From contig JAYGXS010000004.1 in NCBI GenBank assembly GCA_036362985.1, forward strand, positions 16,137,923-16,201,922: a stretch of DNA of 64,000 bases. The letters run 5' to 3'. Below are positions 34,459-43,834 of the stretch, piece after piece. The translations under genes were made by a program, and so were the position numbers. The notes under the pieces were generated by a model. The model had not been told where the DNA came from, searched no databases, and saw only the letters and a program-made list of their open reading frames with translations. Source of the stretch: Ligula intestinalis. Taxonomy: Eukaryota; Platyhelminthes; Cestoda; Diphyllobothriidea; Diphyllobothriidae. Positions within the stretch are counted from its first letter, which is position 1; the number at the start of each line of letters is the position of its first letter.

Positions 34459-34823
34459 CTGTGGGTAAGGCAGGAGAACAGGCACATAAGACATTTGACT
34501 AAGTGTGGTTGTCACAGCGTGATCATAAAGTAGCTTACATGGACAACAAAAAGTGGATACAGAATGTAAAAAATTAAACAGTTGAAGGGTTTCGCTTGCA
34601 GTATTACCGTTAAGCATCAACAGAGGGATTGATTGGCGCGTAGTTGGTACAAACACCAGGCATTTGAGCCAACTCACGAAATGTGAAAACATAACACATC
34701 AAACCCTTTATTTTTCCAACCCGTACCAGAGCCATTTTCTCTTTTCATGCGGAATATGTTTCTTATAAATACTATTAAGCAAAATTTTAACATTGTGAGC
34801 GTAAATCAAGGTTAACCTTTAGT

Positions 34824-35960
34824 TTATCCGCTTTCTAGGCTAACACTTATCCGTCGGCCAAACTGCTGCACACGCGCGTATTTACATACTTTTACCAAAC
34901 AAAATGAAATTGAGTTTTCATTTCCTAGATGAAGCCGGGCGTGGACAATTGCACGCTTTTTAAATTTCAAAAATCCAGATTTATAAATTCGTAGTTTGTC
35001 GTGTGGAAACGTTGTCCAAGAAACCACCAAAATACAGTATCCAGTCGCCTGGTAGCTTTTCCGAGGCCGGCTTACGACCAACAGACACAGAAGTTTCTAT
35101 CATGCACACGAAAAAATGACAAGCAACCATGTGCAACACCATGAACTCCGCGGTATCACTGGTCTCCTAGCCGAAAAATACCCAGCTTATCAGCATCATC
35201 CTAAAACAGAGGAGAAAAATGGGGGAGGGCATCCTTTAAAATAGACACCGGCCGGACGTTGCTTCTTAAACAGAGGGCGGATAAACATGGTCGGAACCCA
35301 TGACGCAAAATGCCTAGGTCACCGGGTTTACGTGGTGAAACTCTAACGTCGATACCGCGAATGTAGGTGCTCAAACGGTAGCCTCACCCGTGACTCAGCT
35401 CGTAAAGGCAGTACAGCCGCAGTTGGACTCTGCCCTCACCCCCTCCCCCCTTTCCACGTAGCTAGATATCGGCCCCCCTCCAAACAGAACGACGGTGCTA
35501 GAGTGGGGTAAACAATAGCCCACAAACATACCTACACCGATCACCCGCATTGCAAACATGGGCCGTAGAAAATGAGAGAAGTCTATTGCATAAAAACACC
35601 AAACCGACGAAATCCACCATAGAGACAGCATTGCCGAGAAGTGTACAAACAATAAAGGGTCTCATAAGACACGAGCATTGGTTACGCCATGACAAAAACC
35701 CACTCCCCTCAACTAGCGGCGATTTAAATGTCCCACAGACATCAAAATGTAACACCTGGAACAACGACAGACGTCTTCTGGTGAACATGGAAATTGCGTA
35801 GAGAAGCAATGGACCAAAGGGCAAAAAGCTTCTAGCCTAGACACAACCGCGGCGTACTGTCGAAAGAAGCAAAAGAGACTGGATCGCCTATTTGTTAGCC
35901 ATACCCGACCCGGGGGGAGGGACTTGAGCCCAAGGCTGAACGTAGTCATCCGTATCCCCA
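34824..35960. other. No recognised gene (intron sequence)
   Basis: No domains, splice-flanked exons or shared repeats were found. Confidence 0.5.
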
Positions 35961-35964
35961 CCCG

Positions 35965-36535
35965 GGCAAAAGTAGCTTATGTAGCCCCAATCATATACCC
36001 CTAGTCTCAGCATGTTGTCCTGCAAAAGCGGTGGTTAGAGTTTTGTGGAGTGGGGAAATAGGATAGGCAGAAAATGAAATTTTTAGAAGTGTTAAGTGAA
36101 AAAATGTAGTCGAAGTTGCTTCCCGCGGCCGCTGGGAGCAGCTTGTTCCGCATGTAAATTGAAGGAGTGCGCGGTGCATCGTGCCGCGGACTATATTAAT
36201 CTAACTCCAGAACGGTAAGTTGGACCACAGGTAAGTTTAAGTAAACGACCTCCCAACCACCATTTTATTTTTTTGGGAAATTTAAGAAACCTGCAGTTTG
36301 ATAATCGGGCTTTTCTGCAATAAGTTAAATGATAATGCAGATTAAAAAAAATCTTCATATGTAAATCAACAACACTTCCAAATACAGTAAAATAAAATTG
36401 CATTCAGCATTTATTAAAGTATATTCCACTGCGTGTCCTAATTTCCCGCCCATAAAACCCGATAAACACCATTTTCGTAGGAAAACATGCAGGTTGTAGG
36501 GATTAATGAGGGGGACTACATAAGCTACGTTTGCC
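35965..36535 (+). mobile_element. MITE family M, copy 2 (571 bp)
   Basis: The inverted ends are GGCAAAAGTAGCTTATGTAG and CTACATAAGCTACGTTTGCC, with arms of about 80 bp. The interior matches copy 1 in the same orientation (for example CTGCAGTTTGATAATCGGGC and ACAACACTTCCAAATACAG). A clear 8-bp duplication is not preserved: flanks are CCCACCCG and CCGCCTAT. Confidence 0.8.
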
Positions 36536-36539
36536 CCGC

Positions 36540-37049
36540 CTATAATAAGGATGACGAACTTTTGAAGTGAACTAAATTACTTTTGGTTGAGACGGGACAA
36601 AATTCGTGGCAAGACAGGGTAGTAGGAGCTTTTTCGTAATACAATGTCTTCAATTTAAATTGCAGAGAGATTAGTGTTAGAGCTGAGTGCAGAATGAAGT
36701 CGAGGTAAGGATTGATGTTAAGGTTATAACGTGGACATGGGTATCCCTCCTTAGATTTAGCACCAGACCACCCGTGGAGGGGGGAGTTCTATTCCCGTGC
36801 ACTACCGCAACTGCCCGGTGATGACGAGCTGATTGCACGCCGACGCTGACACCTAGTTTTAGGTTTTGGTTCCTTTCACCGGTGTGGTGATCCGCCTCTC
36901 ACAAATACAGCACTTACGGTTTACCCCTAAACAATCAGCAGAACGCGATCTCTAGCAAAAAGTAGGTTATTTTTGTTATTGGCCGTGTTCTGACACAAAT
37001 AGTATTGTTTACCAGAACCACACTCCCACACGCGGCGCCAGGTCAAATC
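36540..37049. other. No recognised gene (intron sequence)
   Basis: This spacer separates MITE copy 2 and the large non-LTR element. I see no features. Confidence 0.5.
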
Positions 37050-37057
37050 ACTAATGC

Positions 37058-37779
37058 GTGGGGGGAACCACAACAGACGCTTCTTCGACCGCGTTCCCAC
37101 CCGCCCTCCCGGCGGCCAAGGTCTGCTACACCCAGCTCCCTACGTTGGATCAACCCCTCTCAGCCCAACCCGTGTTTTTGATGGCAGAGCAGCCCCTCCC
37201 GGCCACGCTGCTCCGACTCCTCCTCCTTGCCGCCGGTATTGAGATCAACCCTGGACCTATCTGGTACTGCTCGTTCTGCCGAGTCCGCCTGGGCCACCGT
37301 GACTGGTCTGTACGTTGCGGCTCCTGCAATGGTTGGTGCCATCTTCGCTGCAGTGGCCTCACCAAAGCTACCGAGTGGTCGCCCGCCTTTGCGTGTCCCA
37401 GCTGTCCCGTGCCCCCTCCGGTCTCCACGCCTCCAGCCCGCCCGGTCCTGAACCCAAATCCTCTGGTATCAGACCTTGCCTCACCACCTGGTCTTTAGAT
37501 CTTACAATTCAACGCCAACGGCCTCCTTGAGAAGCTTGACCAGCTCCTGGCCTTCATGCGCTCGCACGGCATAACTGTGGCGGCTATCCAAGAGACAAAG
37601 TGGTCTAACTCCACTAAGTTCCCGTCTTTTTCCGACTACACGATCGTCCTTTGCGACCGCGGCCGCAACGAAGGTGTGGGCTTGGCCTTCCTGGTGGACA
37701 AATCCATTGCCCATCACCAGCTACCTCTGCTTGGTGCCGATCCCACGGAAATACTATCAATTTCCCTTAGCATTAGCCC
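37058..37779 (+). pseudogene. Element 1 N-terminus: 2A-like motif, PHD-like finger, start of APE endonuclease
   Basis: The likely start is the Met at 37181 (MAEQPLPATLLRLL); the Met at 37058 overlaps the target-site duplication. A hydrophobic Leu-rich run leads into AAGIEINPGP (GIEINPGP at 37235-37258), the 2A consensus for ribosomal skipping. A Cys/His cluster follows: WYCSFC, RCGSCNGWCHLRC and CPSC, a PHD- or RING-like finger. After one in-frame TAG (37496-37498) the same frame continues with LQFNANGLLEKLDQLL and AAIQETKWS, the first two APE endonuclease motifs, where the catalytic Glu of QETK is kept. The frame is cut at about 37779 by the foldback insertion. Confidence 0.8.
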
Positions 37780-38009
37780 GGAACAAGGACTTTATTTTCC
37801 TGACTTTTCGGATTCCGTCGGGAATCCTTAGTCATAGGTAATCGTAAACAGGTCTGAACCCTTCTCTGCGCATGTCTCAGACCTGTTTACGATTACCTAT
37901 GACTAAGGATTCCCGACGGAATCCGAAACGTCAGGCAAATAAAGTCCTCGTTCCAGTGATCGCATTTTCTTCTTCGGAACTGCTGCCTGGAACTCGTATA
38001 TTCTCCTCT
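37780..38009. mobile_element. Tail-only PLE insertion forming a foldback
   Basis: Two arms of 78 bp (37780-37857 and 37877-37954) are inverted copies with three or four differences, separated by 19 bp. Each arm carries AATAAA or its complement, the GAAA box, a stem GGATTCC/GGAATCC around CGAC, and ATGACTA, i.e. a hammerhead-like PLE tail. The second arm runs on to about 38009. The insertion breaks the APE domain of element 1 between the SISLSIS and IPPTSS blocks. No PLE coding sequence is present. Confidence 0.75.
37898..37928 (+). ncRNA. Hammerhead-like core (degenerate) in foldback arm
   Basis: ATGACTA is followed by a perfect stem II, GGATTCC with GGAATCC around CGAC, and then GAAACGTC. 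Two core positions differ from CTGANGA, so self-cleavage is doubtful. The mirror copy lies in the other arm (about 37806-37836, minus). Confidence 0.35.
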
Positions 38010-38660
38010 ATTGGCAATCCCTCCAACGTCCAGTTGTCCTCCAGGTTTCACCGCCTCTATCGCTCCCTTCTTACCTTCTGGTGACAGTTTGGTACTAGGT
38101 GACTTCAACGCACATCACGACCTGTTGTGCTCCAATTTGGCGGCCGATTCCCGGGGAGAAGTCCTAGCGGATGAACTAGAGCAAGCTCCCTTCGCAGTCC
38201 TCAACGAGGACAGCCCTACGCAGCTCCCACCCAACGGTGTGCCCAGCTCACCCGATGTCTCCCTTGCCAGTCTCAGTCTGGTAGCCTCCACCACCTGAGC
38301 ACGGAAATCAGCCTAGGGAGCGATCACCTCCCTATAGTGCTCGAATTGGTCACCTCTGCCGATCGTATCAAGGCTCCAAACGGGAATTTTATCAACTTCA
38401 ACAGAGCTGACTGGGCAGCGTTCACCGCGGAATGCGAAGCGGGAACCGATCAGCTACCGCCCCCCCCCCACCTGTGTCCACAAGGCGGAGTGGGCCGTTC
38501 GTCGCTTGCTTCTGGCAGCAGCAGGCCACCATATACCGAACGGTCGCATCCCCATACTCCGCCCAAACTAACCAGGCGAAGCCTCCCGATGGGAACGAGA
38601 GCGAGACGAGATCCGAGCGCGAGACGCAACTGACCCGCGTGTTGGCGAACTCAACGGCTT
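38010..38660 (+). pseudogene. Element 1 endonuclease, C-terminal half
   Basis: AIPPTSSCPPGF leads to SLVLGDFNAHHDLLCSN, the GDFNxH catalytic motif of APE endonucleases. After a frameshift near 38270-38285 the frame reads LGSDHLPIVLELV, the terminal SDHxP motif with catalytic Asp-His. The linker to the reverse transcriptase follows in yet another frame. All catalytic motifs are visible, but the coding frame is broken at least twice. Confidence 0.8.
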
Positions 38661-40436
38661 GATAACCAAGACCGTCAATGACAAACGGGAACGTTGGAGT
38701 GAAAAAGTTGCAGATTGTAATTTCCGCGGCAACGCAGCTGCCAGCTGGAAACTTCTACGCAATTTTACCAAGCCCCGGGCTGACACACCCAACCAGTCTA
38801 TTAGCTTCGGGGACGGCAAGTTCATCTCCAACAACGGTACGATCGCCGCGAAGATGAACAAGCTGTTCTCGCCCCACTCGGCTCCCAGTTCCAAAAGCCA
38901 GCGCCCCCTCCTTAGCCTCCTCTATAAGGCCCCGCCTCCGGACATTTCCTTCTCGGCCGATGCTATCCTCACCACCGTCAGGAAAACGAAAGTCTCGAGT
39001 GACGTCTTATCGCCCAATCGCCCTCCTCAGTCCACTGGCGAAAATTTTGGAACGACTTCTCCTTCCAATTCTGACGTCTGCAGCGGATCTGTCCAACCAC
39101 CAACATGGTTTCAGGTCGGGTCGTGGCACAACAACGGCTCTTTTTGAGCTCAGCGACGCCATCCTCGAGGGCTTCAATCAACAGACGCCCGCTTCGCGGA
39201 CCGTGGCTGTCTCAAATGACCTGTCACGAGCCTTTGACTGCGTCCGCCACGATCAACTCCTGCAGGACTTGGTCTCCCTGAACGTCCCGACAGGCCTGGT
39301 CCGATGGTTGGCGGCTTACATTCGTGGTTGCCACGATCGTGTCCTTTTCCGCGGCACTCTCTCCAAGCCCCGTAAGCAGACCTGCAGTGTTCCTCAAGGC
39401 TCTGTGTTCAGCACGACGCTGTTCAACATTTACATGCGGGAACTCCCACTCCCTCCGGCACCCGCCAAAGTGGTATCATACGCGGATGAAATCACCATCA
39501 TCTGCCAGCACCATAACATTGATCAGGCTGCACAGGTCCTCTCGGAATTCATGCCTAACATTGTGGACTACCTCACTCAGCGCGGGATGTCGATCTCGGC
39601 TGCCAAGTTGTCCGTCACTGTTTTCACGCTGGATCCGAAGGAGTTCAATCGCCACCCGGATATCATCGTCAACAGTGCGTCCTTAATGCTCGTCCGCAAG
39701 CCCAAACTCCTTGGCACGCGTTTTGATCCGCTTTTCGCGTTCGCAGACCATGCCAGAGAGACTGCAAGCAAAGTGAGCAGGTGCACCAAGGTCCTTAAGG
39801 CTCTCGCGGGCACTTTCTGGGGCTGCGCGAAAGAGTTGCTGACGACCACATTCAATGCAATGGCCAAGCCGCATATCACCTATGCGGCATCAATCTGGTC
39901 TCCCACAATCAGCTCCTCCAGCCTCCGCCGCCTTCAGTCAGCACAGAATGGTGCCCTCCGCACGATCACGAGCTGCTATAAAATGTCGCCCACCGATCAA
40001 CTTCATGCGGGAATTTCTGTCCTGCCGGTCGCCGCACACAACAAACTCCTCGGCAGGCAGTTCTGGTGGACCTGTTCACAAGCTGGCCACCCGAACCACC
40101 ATCGTTGCAACCCTCCCGAACCTAGCCGTAACGTTCGGACGTCTATCCGAGGTCTCCACAAGGCAGCTGTCACCTCGTCTCTCTCAGACCTACCCGTTGA
40201 TGGCTCCGCCATCAGAACAGGCTAGCAGCGCCTTCACCAGAGAGCAGTTGGAAACGCAATATCCAGCTACCATTCCCCGGTCCTCCTGGGTGGCTATTCA
40301 CCTCCGTTTGCCACCTCGGAACGTCATCTCCCACGGGTGACTCGTTGTACCCTGGCGCAGCTTCACAGCGGTCACAGCATGCTCCTTCGCCAGTACCAAG
40401 ACCGGCTGGACTCTTCTATACCCGACTGCTGTCCCG
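38659..40436 (+). pseudogene. Element 1 reverse transcriptase, degenerate
   Basis: The frame at 38659 covers the pre-RT region (WKLLRNFTKPRA, then ILTTVRKTKVSS). A deletion near 39000 has removed the segment before SYRPIALLSPLAKILERLL, which continues in another frame to 40225. Motif A is DLSRAFDCV and the following block is SVPQGSVFSTTLFNIYM. Motif C is YADE (39479-39490) instead of YADD, losing one catalytic Asp. The thumb reads KPKLLGTRFDP. After a further frameshift come TLAQLHSGHSMLLRQYQDRL and DCCPD, the start of the C-terminal zinc knuckle, where element 2 interrupts. The deletion, the motif C change and the frameshifts make it inactive. Confidence 0.85.
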
Positions 40437-41783
40437 ACCTTAATAAAGCTTTTGACTCGGTTAACCTTGACACCTTGATGACATCCCTCATGGATTCGTC
40501 TCTACCGAATGAGCTCTGCAGATGGCTGAACTGCTCTCTCCGTGGCAGACAAACGCGAGTCGAATTCTCAGGCACGCTATCTAAAGCCCGCAACTCTAGG
40601 ACAGGAGTTCCTCAAGGTTCTGTCATTTCGCCATCGCTATTCAACATCTACATGGCTGACCTCCCGAATCCCCCCCCCTGAAGTCGAAATGTCTTACGCT
40701 GATGACATCACCCTGCTGTCCTCTCACCCAAACTTTCGCATGGCTGCCGATGCCTTAAATAACTACATCCCCAGTTTAGTCTGGCACCTAGACGATAAGC
40801 AACTGAAACTATCCGCGACCAAGTCCTCAGTAACTCTGTTCACTCCGGACCCCAAAGAATACAAATCCCATCCTCCAATTAAGGTTGAGGGCGATGACAT
40901 TTCCTTATGCCAGTATCCTAAACTCCTGGGCCTCACTCTCGACCCGACGCTGGCCCTACACCGCCATGCTGACATCCAAGCCAGCAAAGCCAAAGCTAAG
41001 CTCAACATCCTAAAAGCCTTGGCAGGTTCTTCATGGGGCCAGGACACTGAGACGTTAGTCACGACATACCGGGCAACAGGCAAGTCAACGACTGAGCATG
41101 CATCAGCCATCTTTGCCCCACTGTTAAGCGATACCAGCTGGGCGAAAGTCCAACGCGTTGAGAACGCTGCTCTCCGCATCGCCACGGGCTGTGTTAACAT
41201 GACCAATGTAGATCACCTGCATCAGGAAACGCAAGTCCTGCCTCTGAAGGTTCACTCCATTATGCAGGCAAAAATCTACATTGCGCAGTGTCATAACCGA
41301 GAAAATCTGGGCAATCGCCTGTTAACGCGCCCCCCACCTGCTAGACGCATGAAGCAGTCTACCATAGACGCGTACGGCCCACATACTTCGGTGTACCCCA
41401 CTAATCTACCGATAACGGACCTCGTTAAGCGTATCCACACCGAAACTGTCGAGCAAGCCATCAGCAGCTATAAACCCAACAGAGTCCTCAACGCTCCTCC
41501 GCCGGTCTCCGACGTCATGGCCAGAGAACGTAGGACCAACCTGTCCAGAAACGCTAGAACCAGGCTATCCTAGCTGCGTTCCGGCTTCTCCACGCTGCTG
41601 AATTCATTCAAAAACCGTCTCACCTCATACTTTGACAACGTCACAGACAACTGTCCTGACTGCCTCTTGCCTTTCCACACAACATGCCATCTCTTCGACT
41701 GCCCAGTCAACCCTACGGACCTCACGCCTGAGGACCTATGGCTTCGCCCAGACAAAGTCGCCGATTTCCTTCATCTTTCTTAA
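40437..41783 (+). pseudogene. Element 2 reverse transcriptase with C-terminal zinc knuckle
   Basis: The reading frame starts inside motif A (LNKAFDSVNLDTLM) and passes GVPQGSVISPSLFNIYM. It shifts frame at a C run (about 40669-40679) and continues with SYADDITLL; YADD at 40695-40706 is intact. Thumb blocks include YPKLLGLTLDP and LNILKALAGSSWG. A single in-frame TAG (41571-41573) separates the last part, which reads LRSGFSTLLNSFKNRL, then CPDCLLPFHTTCHLFDCP and LTPEDLWLRPD. It ends at TAA 41781-41783. The endonuclease is absent through truncation. Apart from one frameshift and one stop, this copy is better preserved than its host element. Confidence 0.85.
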
Positions 41784-41907
41784 ACACTTTAGACCTTTCT
41801 CTTTATTCTTTATTCCTTCATCTCTATCCCTTCATCTTTCTTAAAAATTTTACAACATGTATTGCTGGCAAACTAGGTTAAGGGAGTAAGCTAGTACAAC
41901 AACAACT
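40437..41907 (+). mobile_element. Element 2: 5'-truncated non-LTR retrotransposon nested in element 1
   Basis: The left edge falls between DCCPD of element 1 and LNKAFD (motif A) of element 2. The right edge is the ACAACAACAAC tail near 41907, after which the element 1 zinc knuckle resumes. It is a related but distinct sequence, and 5' truncation is usual for such insertions. Confidence 0.8.
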
Positions 41908-42065
41908 ACGGAGTCTCGTCGCATGACTGCCATCACCTCTTCGTTTGCAGTTCCCGGCCAGGCACCCAACTCACCCCCGAGGACCTTTGGCTCAAGCCGG
42001 CCGAGGTCGCGGCTTTTCTCCGCCTCCCAACTGCACCCAGTTTGGACTCCGGCGGGAACCCCTGA
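41908..42065 (+). pseudogene. Element 1 C-terminal zinc knuckle, resumed after element 2
   Basis: The frame from 41910 reads GVSSHDCHHLFVCSSRPG, then LTPEDLWLKPAEVAAFLRL and a stop at 42063-42065. It completes the CPD(C)...H..C knuckle broken at 40436 and parallels CHLFDCP and LTPEDLWLRPD in element 2. Confidence 0.8.
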
Positions 42066-42103
42066 TCCAACATGGACCACCAACCAACCAACTAATGCGT
42101 GGG

Positions 42104-42990
42104 TGAATGATATGACCAAAATCAGTTCCAACACTTTAGACAACCAGCAATTTGGCAGCCGTACACAGTTCAAACCCAAGGGGGCAGGGCAAGCCTAAGC
42201 CGCCAGTCACTACAGGACACAAGGTAGGGAGGCAGAGAGGGAGGGACGGCGAGGGAAGTTAGCCCGGTACATCCGCGTGGGCAGGTTGACAGCTATAAAA
42301 CTAGCCTTCATGTGCACCGAAGCTGGTTTGGCAGCTGCTGTTGCCCTGGGGCGATTCGGTAAAATATATTTCAATAAGGGGAGTGGGAAGTTAGTCCAAA
42401 CGAAGTGTAAGCGCACATTGCCGAATAAAACATGAAACAAGACGTGCGTGCTATGGCTCCTGGGAACTCGTTGATACAGTGTACTGAATTCAAAGAGAGA
42501 AAGCTGACTGCACTATCACCGTATGGATACTGACAACGGAACACAGGAAAATTACAAGAGGGGACACATGTTGCTAGTTTTAGGTTACTAGGGGGTTTTC
42601 AATCGCGTTGGTTTTTCCTATCCGACAGTCCAACCCCGGCCTTCCTGGCCGACTTCATAGCTACATATTATCGGGCTACATGCCCCCGGGGCCTGCCAGA
42701 GATCAGCCGACATAAGAATTACGCAGTTTGCCCAATAGAGCGAAGCAGGGCAATAAAGACATCTATTTTGGGAAGGTACAAGACTGCTTCCGAAAAAAAA
42801 GAACAGGGCAACGGCCGAGGATGTGGGAAGGGGGAGTTAGTTTTGGACAAGCAAAGAGGGCTCACAATAAGGGCAGATGCTGCGCGAATTCAATACCTCT
42901 TTATACCACGCAAATCTCCATTCTGCGCCCGCCATGATGCAGGACATCGCCGTTAACGAGTGTCCAACTTTGGTGGCGTAGATCAAGAGC
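42104..42990. other. No recognised gene (intron sequence)
   Basis: I recognise nothing here beyond short G/A-rich stretches. Confidence 0.5.
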
Positions 42991-43200
42991 ATCCAATTAA
43001 TGTCGAACGACCATCTCATACCTATACGTTCGCTTCCGAAGGACCCAAACAGGAACATAACTGACGATATGACTGGGCACATTGCTGTGGGACTAGGCAT
43101 TGGATTTGGACACAGACCAATAAAAATGGGAGACCAATTAAACTCAATGGAACAGTCTTGCGTAGTGTATCGCAACACGTGCCTAAACTGGTCTTCTAAT
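42990..43200 (+). pseudogene. PLE linker fragment
   Basis: The frame reads IPIRSLPKDPNRNI, then GLGIGFGHRPIKMGDQLNSM and SCVVYRNTCLNW. It corresponds to the linker before the GIY-YIG domain of PLE-B (VGIAHRP, VVYRIPCLNC). The match stops near 43197, where family C sequence begins. Confidence 0.7.
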
Positions 43201-43204
43201 CGAG

Positions 43205-43450
43205 AGTTTGACCGTCGTTTTCAACGTCGATGTCCACGCATGCTTCAGCAAGCTGAAGACAAACACGGTGACTTGCGAGGCATCTAGCGCACACTTTCTT
43301 TCCTCATCCAGCTGTGTCCGGCGTCAAGATATAGTCAAGAACGGAGGTGCGATCGGGAGCAGGTGGCTGGCGCGGCCGAAACCGCCAGACCTCTCCCCTT
43401 GCTCTACATTTGTTGCTGGAGCGCAACCCGAATAGCACATGCTGTGCCCC
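43205..43450 (+). repeat. Interspersed repeat family C, copy 6, between PLE pieces
   Basis: CTTCAGCAAGCTGAAGACA, CACGGTGACTTGCGAG, GTCCGGCGTCAAGATATAG and GGCTGGCGCGGCCGAAAC match copies 2 and 5. Part of the 5' region is deleted. Confidence 0.6.
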
Positions 43451-43454
43451 GGCC

Positions 43455-43830
43455 CGGCTCCCGCGTTGGTGTAGCGCATCGACCACGCAACCCATTTAGG
43501 GGACACAATCTACTCACACACTTTAGAATGAACGCATGTCTGGACTGCACAGACAAAAACATAAGTTAGATACGAGAAGGGGTGACGAACTTTTAACAAC
43601 GGCTACCCACACCTTCGAAACGGGTTACAGGTTCAACTTCGCAGCCGTCAAGAGAATTTTTAGCAGCGGAAACAGACCAAACTGTAGGTTGATTGTTGTG
43701 TTTATTGACATGTTAAAAGTCATTCCCTTTCCTTCTGTTGTCGTTTCTGATGATCGACTCCTTTAGAAGTCCGAAAGCCCAAGAAAAGAAACGGTTCCGG
43801 TGCCCATCGTCCGTTCTCATTTATAAATCG
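43455..43830 (+). mobile_element. PLE endonuclease remnant and tail
   Basis: RVGVAHRPRNPFRGHN and CLDCTDKN are followed in shifting frames by DTRRGDELLTTATHTFETGY and RFNFAAVKRI, the GIY-YIG C-terminus. The tail carries the hammerhead-like core at 43747-43776 and ends about 43830. The VGVAHRP block duplicates the linker seen at 42990-43200, so this may be a second copy rather than the continuation of the first. Confidence 0.65.
43747..43776 (+). ncRNA. Hammerhead-ribozyme-like core with exact CTGATGA
   Basis: CTGATGA (43747-43753), a stem II from GACTCC with GAAGTC around TTTA (one mismatch), and GAAA (43773-43776). This is the only PLE tail in the window with the exact consensus first box and a good stem II. 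Confidence 0.5.
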
Positions 43831-43834
43831 GAGA

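Larger units (their letters stand above)
37063..42090 (+). mobile_element. Nearly full-length APE-type non-LTR retrotransposon (element 1) with nested insertions
   Basis: The element is flanked by an exact 13-bp target-site duplication, ACTAATGCGTGGG, at 37050-37062 and 42091-42103. It contains, in order, a 2A-like NPGP motif, a PHD-like finger, an APE endonuclease, a reverse transcriptase and a C-terminal zinc knuckle, all decayed. It ends in a short CCAACCAACCA tail. The layout resembles CR1, L2 and Jockey relatives; the clade is not settled. Two later insertions lie inside it: a PLE foldback near 37780-38009 and element 2 at about 40437-41907. Confidence 0.85.

Noticed and set aside
34459..34692. 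Start of the 359-codon open frame at Met 34692 as the true N-terminus of the host protein
   Set aside because: A clear acceptor (pyrimidine tract and CAG) lies at 34459-34461, and the family match begins exactly after it. The upstream 78 codons have no family similarity.
37780..37954. Foldback read as a transcription terminator or CRISPR-like repeat
   Set aside because: The arms contain PLE tail features (GAAA box, AATAAA) and the unit interrupts a retrotransposon reading frame in a eukaryotic intron.
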